Assembly (NCBI GenBank): GCA_011316305.1
Contig: SAUG01000053.1
Location: 186,001 to 250,000 of the forward strand
DNA length: 64,000 bases
From: Rusavskia elegans
Lineage: Eukaryota > Ascomycota > Lecanoromycetes > Teloschistales > Teloschistaceae
Reading direction: 5' to 3'
Both the position numbers and the translations under genes were made by a program. The first letter of the stretch is position 1. Every line of letters begins with the position of its first letter. Shown piece after piece: positions 1 to 11,976 of the stretch. A model generated the notes under the pieces. The model was not told the origin of the DNA. It did no database searches and saw nothing but the letters and a program-made list of their open reading frames with translations.

Positions 1-1527
1 TAACACCGATAGAACTGGGCATAAAAAGCCGTACAGCTCAACCACTGCCAATTACCGCTATTACACGAAGTCTCATGGTCGATGAGCCATTCTTCAAAAA
101 CCTCGGCCCCGCGCTCCCAGTCGATGTAGCAGCCCCCGCGCGTCAGGAAACATGCCACGGCGTGCCGGCCGAGATGGTGGATCCAGCCTTCGAGCCGCAG
201 TTGGCGCATCAGGGCGTCGATCCAGGGGAAGCCTGTGCGGCCGTGTTTCCAGCGCTGGAACCATGTTTCTGCTTGCTGGGAGTCGATGGTGTAGGAGCCT
301 GTGACGAGGTTGGTGTGCGGGTCGATTTTGGACGGGAGATGCCAGGGGATGAAGCGGGTGGTGGGGTTGTTGTGGGTTTGGGCGAAGGGGTAGCCGAGGG
401 CGGCTTGGGCGGCGAAGTACATGTCGCGGAAGAGGAGTTGGCCGATTAGGTTGGTGGGGATTTGGGTGGCTTTGGGTTTGTTGGAGGGTTTTTGGATGAC
501 TTCTTGGACGCGCCAGTAGAGGAGGCGGACCGAGAGGGAGCCGAAATGGTGGTGGGGGGAAAGGAGGGTGGTGGATTGTGGGGAGAAGGCTGTGGGTGCC
601 GTTTCGGGTTTGGAGAAGGTGGTGGTGTAGTATTCGTTTGCGATAAGAGCGTCGAGAGCAGCAAGGGCGTTGGTTTCGCCGCCGCGGTGGGGGGTGGTGG
701 CGGGTTTGAGTCCGAGTTCAGACATTGTGGGGACGGCGAAGTCTGTTTTAGGGCCTGAGAGGGAGGAGTAGGATCTCTCTTCGCCGTCGCGCTGGATGCT
801 GTTAATGTCAGGCTCTTGAGGTGGTTGCGTCTGCTTGAAATCCAGAGATAGATCGCCTGGATCTGGGAGGGATCTTGGTGATTCGAGAGGCTTTGGTACA
901 GTAAGTTTCCCCGCAGCCTACGACTGTTAGTTTCGAGATTTCCATATCGACAGTAGCTCCAGACAACGTCTTACATGCTGCACTTGGGAAATACTCATTG
1001 TCGGCTTCCCACCATGGGCCTTTACCAGCTCATCCGGATCGTAGAGTGTTCTGCCGTGCCTTGTTGCAACAACCTCGACCCCGGCTTCTCTAGCCAGGTC
1101 GATGACTGTTGCATCTCTTTCTTTCGCATACGGATCGGTGTCCCGTTCGAAGACGAGATGCGTAATCTTCCATGCTTTGAATAGCTTGGGCAGAAGGGTC
1201 TGAGGGGCTTCTCGGATGACGAAGAGCTTGGAATTTTGATTCAGCTTTGTAATAGATGCAGATAGATCCGACTGGCAATCGAGCCTGGATATAGCAGCAT
1301 CGGGTCAGCATAGGCAGCGATGAGCCACAAGACTCGCAGTGTCCCAAGTCTCACAGGAATTGCCAGCGATTCGGTCCCACACGAGCGCGATAGACATAAT
1401 GTGGATCCCAACACCAAATGGGGTAAAGGCATTCCGGTTTCAGGTCCAACGCAGCGTGGAGCGCAGGGGAGTCATGTAATCGCAAATCGGTGCGAAACCA
1501 GTAGATTACTCGTGGTTTGGGTGACAT
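1..1527 (-). CDS. (6-4) photolyase / cryptochrome family protein, 3' end cut by window edge
   Basis: Flavoprotein of the photolyase/cryptochrome family, expected to repair UV (6-4) photoproducts or act as a blue-light sensor. Exons read as 1355-1527, 975-1284 and 1-917, with introns of 70 and 57 bp. The N-terminal alpha/beta antenna domain begins PRVIYWFRTDLRLHDSPAL. The middle contains RDTDPYAKERD and GRTLYDPDEL. The FAD-binding domain carries FPWIDALMRQLRLEGWIHHL followed by GRHAVACFLTRG and ends in the window at SGNWQWLSCTAFYAQF. The two His of WIHHLGRH are the pair conserved in (6-4) photolyases and animal-type cryptochromes, not class I CPD photolyases. About 466 residues are present and the C-terminus lies off the left edge. 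An in-frame ATG at 1566 would add 13 residues; 1527 is preferred because it directly precedes the conserved strand. Ascomycete PHL1/CRY1-like proteins are the likely orthologues. Repair versus signalling cannot be decided from sequence. Confidence 0.93.
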
Positions 1528-3090
1528 GTTAGTAAGCATATGACATATGAGCCTGGACAAGACCAAAGGATCCGAGTATGCATTGGTCTACAGGCAAGTA
1601 GGAAAGGAATCAAAACTCCAAGATTTAAGGTATACAAGAAGATAGGAGTCAGTGATAGATGATGATGCAATCATGCAAGGGGTTCCCATAGAGTAGCGTG
1701 GCTGCAGTGATCGGCGCTCGCTAATCTGATACTAGTACCTAGCTTCTCATCCTTTGACAGCTGCTTGATCGTCCCCTTAAGGTCTTGTGGATCATCTTTC
1801 GCGGGTAGAAACTGGTCAAGCCAGATCTGTAAGAATAGGCTATATTGCCATGGATCACACCTTTCTGAGCCAGCCCGAGTGGAGTCCTTGACCAACATGG
1901 ACAACTCATGCGACAAGCCGAGCTTCATAGCTTATAGAGTAGTGGTTGTAGACACTGTTCACGTGTCTTTTCGACTGTCAAGACTTCCTCAGCAATTCGC
2001 CGACGACATATTGGTCTTCCTGGATTTCGCAGGCCAGTCTCCGTTTTCGCGCACAGCGTGACGGCATCCCAATACTATCTGGATTCCAAACTCCAGGAAG
2101 TTGGTGACGGCCACGTCCCCGGAGTTGACAGCACATCCTTCCCCTAGAGGTGTGAAATGTGCGTAAAAAGCCAGAGATTTGTGTGATTACCGAGGACCTC
2201 CCCCACTATTTCTGGTTTCCAATTCAGGGGTCAGTCAATGCAGCCCCTTTCATTGTATTGACCATCAATCGTAACGAGTGCTACACAGCAACCGTATGAA
2301 TGGGATCCTACATCGAGGAACCGACCCGTATGGGCCAGTGATTGCAGTTGACTGTTAACAGCACGAGAGAGGCTGCACGGGCTGACCCCTGAATCGGATA
2401 CCCCAACGGTGGAGATGATGCGTTAGAGAAAATAGCAACGAGGCAGACCATTCCAGAATCATGGAAAGGAAGCTCGGGATCTTGTGGTTTTCGTGTGAGT
2501 AAGCTGAAACACTGTTCGTGTCAAAAAAAGTCAAGAAATGAGACCCGCAAGAGTCAACGAAGCATCCGTGGCTTGAGCACACCAGGACATACGGTGGTCG
2601 AATAGGAACTGTTCCGGATGCCACCCGGTCGGATCGACTGCTACCGCGGGCAAAATGGGAGACGAAGTAACGGAGCCTTGACTGGACAGAACGACTCAAA
2701 AGATGATCAAATCGGAATCGTCCCAGACGTGCTCCTAGGGTAGAATGATTCGACGTATCCGGGTAAGCTGAACGTGCATTCGTCCAGCCTGCCCCGATGA
2801 GCAGAACACGAATCACCATCAAATGGAAACGGTTCTAGTCCTCTGCCTGGCTGGGAACACCCAAACAGACGAGAATAGCCCTCAGCTCGTACGAGGACGT
2901 GTGCAGGCTGAGAAGCTCAGCATGTCAACAATGAGCAGAAAGCCGACGAGTCTGCTCACCGGATTAGCGTTCGTGTAATGCAAAGGTTCAGTATATAAGT
3001 AGACGTCCATTCGCACTTACTTCAGCTTCTCCATAGCAGCATCAGGCCTTCCCTACTCACAACACAACAAATAGTCCCTTACCTCGTCCA
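1528..3090. other. gene-free stretch with a possible gene remnant and a TATA box
   Basis: No convincing complete gene. On the minus strand two protein-like fragments lie in different frames: about 2166-1990 (reads TPLGEGCAVNSGDVAV then NFLEFGIQIVLGCRHAV) and 1928-1671 (85 residues, reads CDPWQYSLFLQIWLDQFL). I found no splice pair that joins them, so they may be remnants. A 155-codon minus ORF at 2355-2822 is Ser/Arg-rich and looks spurious. Confidence 0.4.
2991..3000 (+). promoter_or_regulatory. TATA box upstream of the 3091 ORF
   Basis: GTATATAAGT lies 91 bp upstream of the ATG at 3091. It is followed by a pyrimidine-rich leader and an A-rich run before CGTCCAATG. The layout is that of a typical fungal core promoter. 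Confidence 0.4.
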
Positions 3091-3384
3091 ATGCCTCGAT
3101 ACACTTCAGCTTCGAAGCCTAGGTCCAACGACAACTATGATCATGACTCCGGGCCCATACCTATGCCTAACATCAAGGCCGTCCTGCGGTCAGACTTCTT
3201 GCGACGGCTGCTCTATAGGTACAACGCTCGAGACAGTTGCGTGTTTGCCATGCTGAACAAACTGCAGGATCGCCGTGGTGTCCTCTTTGGCTGCTTGCGC
3301 AACAAGTCTGATCTTCGTTGCGTCGGCGCCGCTTGTAAACGATTTGGGGCTGTTGAAAGTTGGCGTCTACAACAACCACACTGA
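3091..3384 (+). CDS. small hypothetical protein (97 aa), uncertain
   Basis: Single-exon ORF of 97 codons starting about 90 bp downstream of a good TATA box. The product is basic, with a hydrophilic start and a Leu/Arg-rich middle (DFLRRLLYRYNARD) and five Cys. I recognise no family. Support comes from the promoter-like context and a plausible ATG context, not from homology. Overlapping reading frames on the minus strand are of similar length, so this could be a chance ORF or the first exon of a larger transcript. Confidence 0.3.
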   Translation: MPRYTSASKPRSNDNYDHDSGPIPMPNIKAVLRSDFLRRLLYRYNARDSCVFAMLNKLQDRRGVLFGCLRNKSDLRCVGAACKRFGAVESWRLQQPH

Positions 3385-4416
3385 GCCGCACGCCATTGTG
3401 TCCTTTGGTTTTCTCGGCTACTGCATTCAGGATGTTCGGTAAGCGCTGGCAGAGCCCCGAAATAGCGATGTGGCCTGATCGTTTTACAGAACCGAATTTC
3501 ACAATTGCTCGTCATTGCATATCAACCCCAAAATATGGGCCTACAATGCTTCAGAAGTAGTCATGCAGCTTTCTGGTGAGCCTGAGTATACACTTCGAAG
3601 AGAGACCAACTGCTAAAGAGGAAACTAGAAGGTCTTCAGCTCAGGAGCACCGTGTGGGATCCCTTTTGGGTCCTCTTTGGCTCTTTCCTCCCGGTGGCAG
3701 CCGGGATCTGCGTCCTAACAAGCCCCCGCATTAAGGGCAAACATCGGGTTGGTTGCATGTGCAGCATAGCAGGCTCTATTACGGTTTATGCGGTCTTCTT
3801 CAGCTTGCTGGATTTCTTGGTATGATCCTTTTTGCTTTCCGTCATCCAACCCGCGAAGAGAGAAGCTGAAGACTGGTATAGCCTTTCCGAAGATCGATCA
3901 ATGCCAGTATTGGCGTGGCCGTGGCTCAAATATCCACCAGTTTTTGGGCCATCATCGCTGCCTGTATCCTCTTTCATCTAGCCTCGTTTTGCTTCATGGA
4001 ACTTACACTCGCGGAACATCATCTAGGCAACAAGAGCACAACGGCAGATAAGAAGACTTGAGGGATCCATGGGCCTGTGACCTTCACAGCGGCTCGGAGT
4101 GAACTCACAGATCAGTGGACCATGGTTTGCCCAGGGGATCAATTGGACTTCGAAGGTAGCAGAAAGAAAGAGCGAGCGGAAAGCCGGGATCGGAGGGAAT
4201 AAGATCATAGCGACGAGCTTTTACTTGTACTCATCTCTGTCGTGTTTTAGATTGGCTTAATTGGCCCTATGACTTCACAGATTTTATGTTGACACTTTGC
4301 ATGCCGTAGGCTCGAACCAACTAAGCGAGTAAGCTATGACTATTAGCATGTCACTCGAATATCCACTTATCTCTCCCATATTGGATACCTGGGTCTGCAG
4401 AAGCAGGAGCCTCTTT
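3385..4416. other. intergenic, nothing recognised
   Basis: Only short overlapping ORFs on both strands with no conserved motif. The next feature is a degenerate copy of the dispersed inverted-repeat element at about 4418. Confidence 0.5.
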
Positions 4417-4417
4417 G

Positions 4418-4600
4418 TGTTGACATCGATCGCAATGAAGACATACTACAGTCAGTACCTCGAATTGGGGTATCGCTGTAACAATTGTGTAGTAGATCTG
4501 ACCGTGCGGCTGGAAATGTAATTACAAGTGCATGTCAAAGGGCGAGGAATCAATAGTGACAGTGGAGTGCCAAGACGGGACGGGTAGTCAAGCTGCCAGC
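4418..4600 (+). mobile_element. MITE-like element, copy 1 (degenerate)
   Basis: Left end reads TGTTGACATCGATCGCAATG, then CAGTCAGTACCTCGAATT, and later GTGCATGTCAAAGGGCGAGG. These align in order with the copy at 36.4 kb (TGTGTCGAAGATCAATCGCA, GGAACCTCGAAATAGG, GCGCATGTTCAAAGGAGCAA). The right terminus is poorly preserved. Non-coding. Confidence 0.4.
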
Positions 4601-4732
4601 CGATCTTTGGCGGTTCAATGACGCAATGATTTCAATTGTCTCTGTGGACCTGATCCTCAGACAGATTATTGTCAGTCCTAATGGATATCGAAATCGGGTG
4701 GGCGTGCCTCATTTGCTGATAATTGCACAACC

Positions 4733-5868
4733 ATGAAACCAGCATCCCTACGACCTTTCCTTCCACGCCCAGCCATCCGCCGGCGTACACCTCAATGTCA
4801 ATCCAGAGCGTATGCCATACAAGCTCCCGGAGCACCCACACTCCAAGTCTTCGACAGCAGAATCAAGCAGATACACAAAGAGCGGGCAGCCGCAAATCCA
4901 GGATCAAGCAGAAGAGTGGATTACCTCCGTGATGAAGTCGCTTCTCGTCTCTGCGAGCGCCTGCTAGTACACCATCCCTATCCCCACACTCCAGCTCCAT
5001 CCCTGATCACTTCACCATCTAGGACATAAACCGGCATTTCCCATCCGTCCTCGACCTCGGCGCCAACGCCTGCAACATCGCCCGCATCCTCACCACCACC
5101 CCTCCCCCCACACCCACCGACCCACCACTACACACCCGCCTCACATCCCTCACCTCCGCCGACTGGTCCCCTACCCTCCTCAACCGCGACGCCGGCCTCC
5201 CCTTCAACTCCTCCCTCCCCTCCCACACCCGCACCATCCTCTCAGATCCCGACACCGCTCCCCTCCCCTTCGCCCCGCACTCCTTCTCCGCCGTCCTCTC
5301 CTCCCTCTCCCTCCACTGGATCAACGACCTCCCCTCCCTCCTCGCCCAAATCGCCACGATCCTAAAACCCGACTCCCCCTTCCTCGCCGCCATCTTCGGC
5401 GGCGACTCCCTCTTCGAACTACGCACCTCCCTCCAACTCGCCGATCTCGACCGGCGCGGGGGCGTCGCCACGCACGTTTCCCCGCTGGCAGACGTGCGGG
5501 ACGTAGGCGGGCTATTGCAGAAAGCGGGGTTCAAGTTGCTTACGGTCGATGTCGATGATATCGTCGTCGAGTACCCGGATACGTTTGCTTTGATGCAGGA
5601 TCTACAGGCCATGGGGGAGTCGAATGCGGCGCTGGTCAGGGAGACGAATGCGGGGTTGAGGGGGTTGGGGAGAGATGTGCTGTTGGCGAATGAGGGTATC
5701 TATCGGGAGTTGCATGGGGGTGGTGGGGAGAGGGGAGGGATACCGGCGACGTGGAGGGTTATCTATATGATTGGCTGGACGCCGGGGGAGGGGCAGCCGC
5801 AGCCGTTGACGAGAGGGAGCGGTGAGCTGAATATCAAGGATATATTGGAGGGTGGAGCGAAGAAGTAA
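4733..5868 (+). CDS. NDUFAF5-like mitochondrial complex I assembly methyltransferase
   Basis: Orthologue of NDUFAF5, the mitochondrial SAM-fold protein needed for early complex I assembly; the human protein hydroxylates an Arg of NDUFS7. Exons are 4733-4966 and 5023-5868 with a 56-bp intron, giving 359 residues. The N-terminus is rich in Arg and Ser with few acids (RPFLPRPAIRRRTPQCQSRA), as in a mitochondrial presequence. The family signature follows: VFDSRIKQIHKERAAANP, then DYLRDEVASRLCERLLDINR. Exon 2 opens with the SAM-binding strand FPSVLDLGANACNIARIL and continues with LSSLSLHWINDLPSLLAQI and DLDRRGGVATHVSPLADVRD, all typical of the family. The glycine loop reads DLGANAC, looser than a standard GxGxG. 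The coding strand of exon 2 switches from very C-rich to very G-rich near 5450. Confidence 0.92.
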
Positions 5869-6286
5869 GAGGCATTCGTATATATCTCATATACTGGTAA
5901 GGCATTCGATCTGGCTGGCCGTCGAGGTTTCGGATGCCCACCCCACCAGATCGAGGCATACGTTGTTTGGGCAAACAAGACAGTGTTCACGGTTGTCGCG
6001 CCAATCTTGGTTGACCTTCCTAATGAAAATATATATACAGTTCTGGTGAGCATCAAATCGTGCGGTCGGTGGACTCGTGACCTATCAGTGATCGAACGTG
6101 GATAAATCGATCCGGGCATTATCCATTCTGGCTTGACAGCAAATTTTGCTAAGCCCTCGCTTTTCCGGTGTGGTGTCTTATCGGTCTGCGTTCTCCCGAT
6201 AGCCGCGGATCATGTAATGCGGTCGGAACGTGCCGAGTGATGGTTCGTGTCACTCAAGGCGGTCTCCAAGGTCACGCCCATCGTTA
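5869..6286. other. convergent intergenic spacer
   Basis: This 418-bp spacer lies between the 3' ends of the NDUFAF5-like gene (+) and the ARPC5 gene (-). It holds 3'-UTR-like AT-rich sequence (for example TATATCTCATATACTGG just after the 5868 stop) and no gene. Confidence 0.5.
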
Positions 6287-7130
6287 TCATACTGTCCTTC
6301 GATCAGACATGACCCTCACAATACTCCCTGGCCCCGCAATCTCAACCAACTTCTCATGCCAGCTCAACAGAACGCTCATTGCTTGACCGCCTCCTTCGCC
6401 GCCGCCTCTTGAGTGTATTTGGGAAAAGCCGGTCGGTTGCGGGGACATTGAGCCCGTGGAGGCGGATGAGGGTTTTGAGCTATGAGACATGCCTTTGTAT
6501 CTGTGATTCACAAGCAGTTGAGTCAGTTCATGAAGTTTCGGTTGAGTGCGGGGGGGTGTGGGTATCTTCAGAGGAGCGACAGAACGAAGGGTGGCAGAGG
6601 AGGAAAGGGTTTTGCGAGCTGCCGGCGTATGGGGAGTATGTGGGAATAAGCGACATACAGGTACTTCATCAAAACGTCCAGTATCTCCACTCCGCCTTCC
6701 GAATCGTATATCCTGCTGAGCATTGGCGACATCTCTGACTGTTTGATGGATTGGAGGATCTCGACAACAGTAGCTAGGTGAAATTCCTACCCCAGAGCAA
6801 TGATCAGTCTCATTGTCTCCATGGACGAAAATCACACTTTGAGATTTGGCTCCGTTTTTCGAAGTCGTTGGAAAACGTCCCGCATAAGTAGGTGCCCAAG
6901 CTCACTTTGGCTGCCACATCTCCACCGTATGGTGGGCTCTCCAATGCCCCTCGTAGAGCTCCCTCACTATCCCCTCCTCGTAATAGTTGCTTGATCTGTG
7001 ATGACAGGCTTTGCACTTCGCTTGCTGACACTGGAGGTGCGGCTGGTGAAAGGGTGGCGATGGAGAAGTTGGCGGGGGATTCGGGGTCAAGGAGATCAAT
7101 GTTGATGGTTCGCCAATTCATCGTCGCCAT
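6287..7130 (-). CDS. ARC15: Arp2/3 complex subunit 5 (p16-Arc)
   Basis: Smallest subunit of the Arp2/3 actin-nucleating complex, linking the Arp2-ARPC1 end to the core for branched actin at endocytic patches. Exons are 6906-7130, 6659-6786 and 6287-6500; introns of 119 and 158 bp; 188 residues. The N-terminus MNWRTINIDLLDPESPANFS, the signature QIKQLLRGGDSEGALRGALE then SPPYGGDVAAK, the central HLATVVEILQSIKQSEMSPM, and the C-terminus LLSWHEKLVEIAGPGSIVRV then MSDRRTV are all diagnostic. Intron 2 splits the Leu codon of KYL|YKGM. A Ser/Gly/Pro-rich insert follows YKGM (residues about 125-155). Length matches fungal homologues. Convergent with the gene on its left. Confidence 0.95.
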
Positions 7131-10100
7131 TCTCAGGAATGGGTTGACTCTACAATAATTAGTGGGATCGTTTGTATCGTTGAAGTATGCTGACGCGGTA
7201 ATCTATCACTGATGTCGTAGCAACGTGCTTGAGTAGATGTCGCAGCCAGAGAAGGTCATGTGATCCTTGAAGCCCTAATTGTGACGATGCGCGGTACTGA
7301 GTAGAATTTGGAACGGATGGACAGAATTCAGATTTCAGAAGGCTTTCGCATCCTCGCGGACCGTCAATGTGGCTATGTGATCAAGCGTCCCTCTGCACGG
7401 TGTTTCAGGAAAGGCGCAGCATCCCGTGTTACCGTGCAGAAGAGCGGCAGAGTCGAAATGTTCTTCGCAGAAGCCCTCCAGGATGCAAAGCCGTGCACGA
7501 AAGGATCTGACGTGAAACGGGGGTTTGATGCACAATGCTTTGATAACCTCCGCTTACCGATATTTTGGCATCTGATCGAGGCGTAGTCCTGGCGTGCGTG
7601 CTGTCGTCTTCTATTTCGATTGGTGGCTTGAATTATTCTTCATACTCCGGACCAACCGGTGCCCGGAGGCATTGATACCGAGAGCAACATCTATCATGTT
7701 TGTTCGAAGTTGTCTACTATCTGTCTCTTATGTATCATTGTTATGCTTGTGAAGCAAGTCGTGTGCTTCAGGGCTAGCACGCAATGACAAGCTCTTGGGG
7801 GCGGAAGAGCCTTACTGTTCCCACGTGGCAACCACGATGCTTTTTAGACCTGGCTAGGATCTGGGATGCGGGCGAAGCTTTCAGGGATTCTGCCACCGGA
7901 AACTCACATGGCGCTGCCGATCCATCCATAGGGGTGGGACGGCGCGCAAAAGGGAGGATCGGCGCTCTGTAGATGCCGTTGGGAATAATGGGACCCCGAC
8001 TGAACGACAGGAGAAACTCGTATAGATTTAGGTTTTGTTACATAGGCGGATATTTATACGCGGCTTGGTGTTGTGGACTAAAGTTACTGCCTGTCGGTAG
8101 GTAGCTACCGGGGAAATCGATCACATCTGGGACTGTGTGACTATTGCGATGCCTCGTGACTGGTCACTTCCAAACCCTCCGCTGCACGATCAATGTGACC
8201 TGGGCTTTGTACGTAATGAAAACGTAGGATGTATCTTTTCGAATGTCGCTTCGCCCAGGCAAGCAGTGTCCGATCAGATTTGTGAAACTGACTTTTTCCG
8301 GGTCACCTCTCCGTCCGGAATGAGCAGACACAGATCATCATATCGCGACTCCTTTTGGCGCCGCTCTGTGGTTGGGGCCATCTCAAATCTCATGCGGCCA
8401 CGCGTGCGTCGTATGGAAGGAGTATCGCTTCTGGCCATCTATCTATCCTCCATGCTCAGGAAGCCTCAAATCTACCTCGCAAAGATGCCCGATCTTGCTG
8501 GTGGCTACGGATCCAAATCATCCAATACGTGTTCCGCCGTGAATCAGGATACCCACAGGTGTTTGCCGTACGGGAGCCACGGATAATTTGTCACGAAGAG
8601 AAGGGCGATCCGAGAGTTGTACCACACGCTGTCAGCCTACCAGTACAAGTCCAGCTTACCTTACGGAAGACGACGAAGAGTCATTAGTCTTCGTACGACA
8701 GACACGTTACAAAGCAGCACAGCCGTAGTAGCTGCATGTTCATGCATTGGAAAAGCCGGCAAGCCATGTGTCTGTCGATCTTAGCGCTGTGGGTCTTTAG
8801 AACTTCGGGGAGCAGGGAAGGTCCAATCATATTGGCTGGGCTCGTCGCGGATGTGAGTCCGATTGCCGTCCCCTTTCTTCTACCGGCCTTCCACACCCAA
8901 GGCAATGGTCGCTGAGATAGAACTCAACGGCTCCAATAGGGACGGGGCAATCCGGCTGTGAAATTCAAATTTTTAACAAGTGACCAACAGCAAAGCGGCG
9001 AATAGACCAGCTCAGAGTTAGATTTCTAAACGAAAAGAAACAAATTATTACACCATCAGAGTTTTCATGCGCCTCATGAGAAACCGAATGTGTTCCGTAA
9101 TCCTACCTTACCCATGTTTTGTAAGAGTCTGGACCAGCCAAGAGATGTCGCAATGATCGAGTCATCGTTGCAGGCAGACATCGTTCTCTGCTTAGATATC
9201 AGCCTCGTTTGTAAGAAAATTCATTCATTTGTGCATCAGCAAATCCGAATAGTGATATGCTGCGACGGGATACCCGAAGGGGGATAAGGGCAGAAGAAAT
9301 ATGCAAATAATTAATAATGACAAGATAATCCCAGACTTATTTTTACCGACCACTTCCCAGCCATGCAGGGCCCACATGGCTGACGCTCATCGTACATTAG
9401 AGGCTGGCTCTAGGCTACCAGCATAGCGGAACCACTGCTGCAGGTACCCAGTTGCAGGGATTGTCGGCATCAGTCGTTAAAGATCTTTTCCGACCAGCCG
9501 CAATAGTAATCGATGGAAGGAAACAACAGGCATCCAAGCCTTCTTCGACGGCGTGCCAGGGTCCTTAGCTTCTGGGGGATCCTATGCTGAAACGTTGCGC
9601 ATCCCTGTCGCCTCTCAACGGTGTGGTCGACGGGAAGAGTGGATGGGAGACGATTACAGACGAAAGCGAACAGATGAGAGCCGAAAAAGGATGGTCCTGC
9701 TGCTGCGTCATATTCGCTCTTGCCTTCTCCTTTGCCCTACCAACTGACACACAGACGGGGTACCCTCCTGGTCACATATCGACGGTTCCCAGCAAGTCTC
9801 GGTTGGGTCAAGGGGTGCCGGCATGCTACTTTCATTTTACTTCTACATATACTTCCCTCCCGTCGGCTCTTCCATCGTCGCCGTCGACCTGTCCTTTTGA
9901 GCCTCTCGTTGTGTCACTTCCTTTTCGCTCACGCGGTATATCTGCTTGCTGGCAAAAGATATACGAGCTCCACCCTCCTTTCTTCCGGATTACCCTGAAT
10001 GCCTGACTGTGCTCCTCTGTGCTGAAATTCCACCATCCTCTCTTGGGCCAAATCCACTCCTGGCGGAGGACGTCTGCTGCGGTGTCTTGCACTCATTCGT

Positions 10101-10336
10101 CGAGCCATCGACTGCCTGATACTCCACCACAATCCTGTGCCTTCCAAATACTCTTACGCACCAGGGACTAGATCTTACCTGCATCTACACCACGTCGGCG
10201 CTTTGGCTATCACCGTTGCGCATTATCTCAGCCCTTCGATATTTCCAAAGACGTTACATCGGACACAGCCTCTGTGTAATCAGTATAGTCCATCCGTGAC
10301 TCAGATCTGACCTGCATCCCCTGGGCGACTCAGAGT

Positions 10337-10346
10337 CTATATAACT
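10337..10346 (+). promoter_or_regulatory. TATA box with pyrimidine-rich initiator region
   Basis: CTATATAACT is followed by CCATCCGCTCCTTTCTCTGC and an AC-rich leader (CAACAAGCCACCAACATCAA), then an ATG at 10420. This is the layout of a strong fungal promoter, although no large gene follows directly. Confidence 0.45.
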
Positions 10347-10419
10347 CCTGTCCATCCGCTCCTTTCTCTGCAACAAGCCACCAACATCAACGGATTCGTT
10401 TCAGAACCACCAAGCTTCT

Positions 10420-10524
10420 ATGATCCTCAGAGAGACCACCAAATCAATGAATATGGGACGCGGACATGGCTACGACACCACTGGTGTACCCAAACCCAAA
10501 CCACCACCACCCAAACCCCGATGA
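10420..10524 (+). CDS. candidate micro-ORF, 34 aa, Pro-rich tail
   Basis: The first ATG after the TATA box at 10337 opens a 34-codon frame ending VPKPKPPPPKPR. Two further in-frame ATGs lie close behind (10447 and 10453). Its basis is position behind a promoter-like stretch; there is no homology. It could be a small protein, an upstream ORF in a long leader, or chance. Confidence 0.22.
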   Translation: MILRETTKSMNMGRGHGYDTTGVPKPKPPPPKPR

Positions 10525-11976
10525 TGCGAATGTGAGCTTCGCGACAGCTGGGCGACACCTGGCATCCCTCTTCGACCATCGTTCCGACACTTGGACGTTG
10601 TTCTGCGCCACGGTCAAAGGCAGCAGAGGGGTGCTGTGAGTTTGCCAGCTGACTGAAGGATGACTCTTTCGCGAAGTAAGTGGACGACGCTATTTTTACA
10701 TGCTGCAGCCCACTAACCAATCGTACAGGCTCCGCTTTGATTGCGCATTTCACCACGGCCGTTCCGCTTAAGATTCGGCTACCTCCATCCGGCGAGCGGC
10801 CATTAATTGTTCCATCATCGACATTTTGGTTTTCCCTCGGCACTTGCACCAGCACACTGTATCACCAATCCTCATTCCTTGGCTTAGTCGCCAACCTTGT
10901 ATCAACACCTTGCATCATCGAGCGTTTCGCATCCTTGTCACTTCGCATTCCGACGGTCACATTCACTTCGGCACCATCGCCTACCACCGTCACGAGTTTC
11001 CTTTTCAGCGAGCATCAACAGGCATCAGTGGAGTTTTTGTCATCACTAGAGATGGGTACGGATACGGGAAGAGCATTGGATTCGAGATACACCACATAGA
11101 TTATGCAGGCCTCACGGCCGTCTTGCATTGGTTTCTGTGTACAATAGCGGCTTTCTGGATGGGGTTGTCGGGATTATTTGGACACGGTCATTTGTACAAC
11201 CGCAGCGGTCGAGCGTTCTCGAATGGGCCGGCGTTGCAGGAAACCTAAGAGCAGGCCGGAAAAGAAGGCGGCAAGGACTGATCTGGCGGACGTTCCCTAG
11301 AGCAACTTGTACCATCACATAGACTATTATTTTCTTCTCCAAAGTCCTTTGTTGCCTCGTGTCCACCCAGCCCCCTGATTCGTGAACCTGAGGATGGATC
11401 CGAGCGTCCATTTGCAGCTACGATTCGCACGCATCAACCATACCGTCACCTGCATGATTCATATCAAAACGTCCGTATGAAAAGCCGCGTCATGCGACAG
11501 GACCAGGGTGCCAGTCATGGGCCTTTGATCCACTCGATTGTGGAATTCGATGATTCTGACCGTGCAGGCTTCTGGAACGTTGAAATAATATCGCGGAACG
11601 TCCTCGCCTATTTGACGCCAAGCCCGTTTCAGTAGCCAGTGCCTTCGATAATCAATCAGTCATCAGTAGTTGCCTGCGTCGTTCATCGTCCTATCGACAG
11701 CTAAGGTATCCAAGAACGCCCTGCTTGCTACATCAGCAACCGGTTACGTTACACTACTTTACCGAAAGGACCCCACGCTCCGCTTCTTCTACCACGTTCT
11801 GGCCTCTTCCTACATTGGCAAAACGCCCGTATAGTGCCTACGGCCGCTGCCTTCGTATCAGCCTCACCGAGCTGCAGTCTCACCAATCTCCACCCCGGTT
11901 GCAGTACACGAGCGCCACAAGCCCCCATCGCCATCTATACCTGGGGCTATCTGCACAAAGGATTCAGCGAGTGAGC

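Larger units (their letters stand above)
7131..11976. other. 4.8-kb stretch without a recognised gene
   Basis: The longest gene-poor stretch in the window. ORFs of 85-149 codons occur (8137-8586 +, 9584-10006 +, 10427-10855 -, 10680-11248 + in two frames), but none shows a motif and several overlap in competing frames. From about 9.7 kb the plus strand becomes pyrimidine-rich like a long 5' leader, with a TATA box at 10337. It may hold small genes, a long non-coding RNA, or a distal promoter/leader of the Rab gene at 11977. Confidence 0.4.

Noticed and set aside
2355..2822. 155-codon minus-strand ORF
   Set aside because: Ser/Arg/His-biased composition, no motif, no supporting promoter or splice context.
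5019..5612. 197-codon minus-strand ORF
   Set aside because: Antisense shadow of the C-rich NDUFAF5-like exon.
8137..8586. 149-codon plus-strand ORF
   Set aside because: No recognisable domain and competing frames of similar length; not enough to call a gene.
10680..11248. Two overlapping plus-strand ORFs of about 140 codons
   Set aside because: They occupy different frames of the same DNA and neither shows conserved sequence; likely leader or non-coding.
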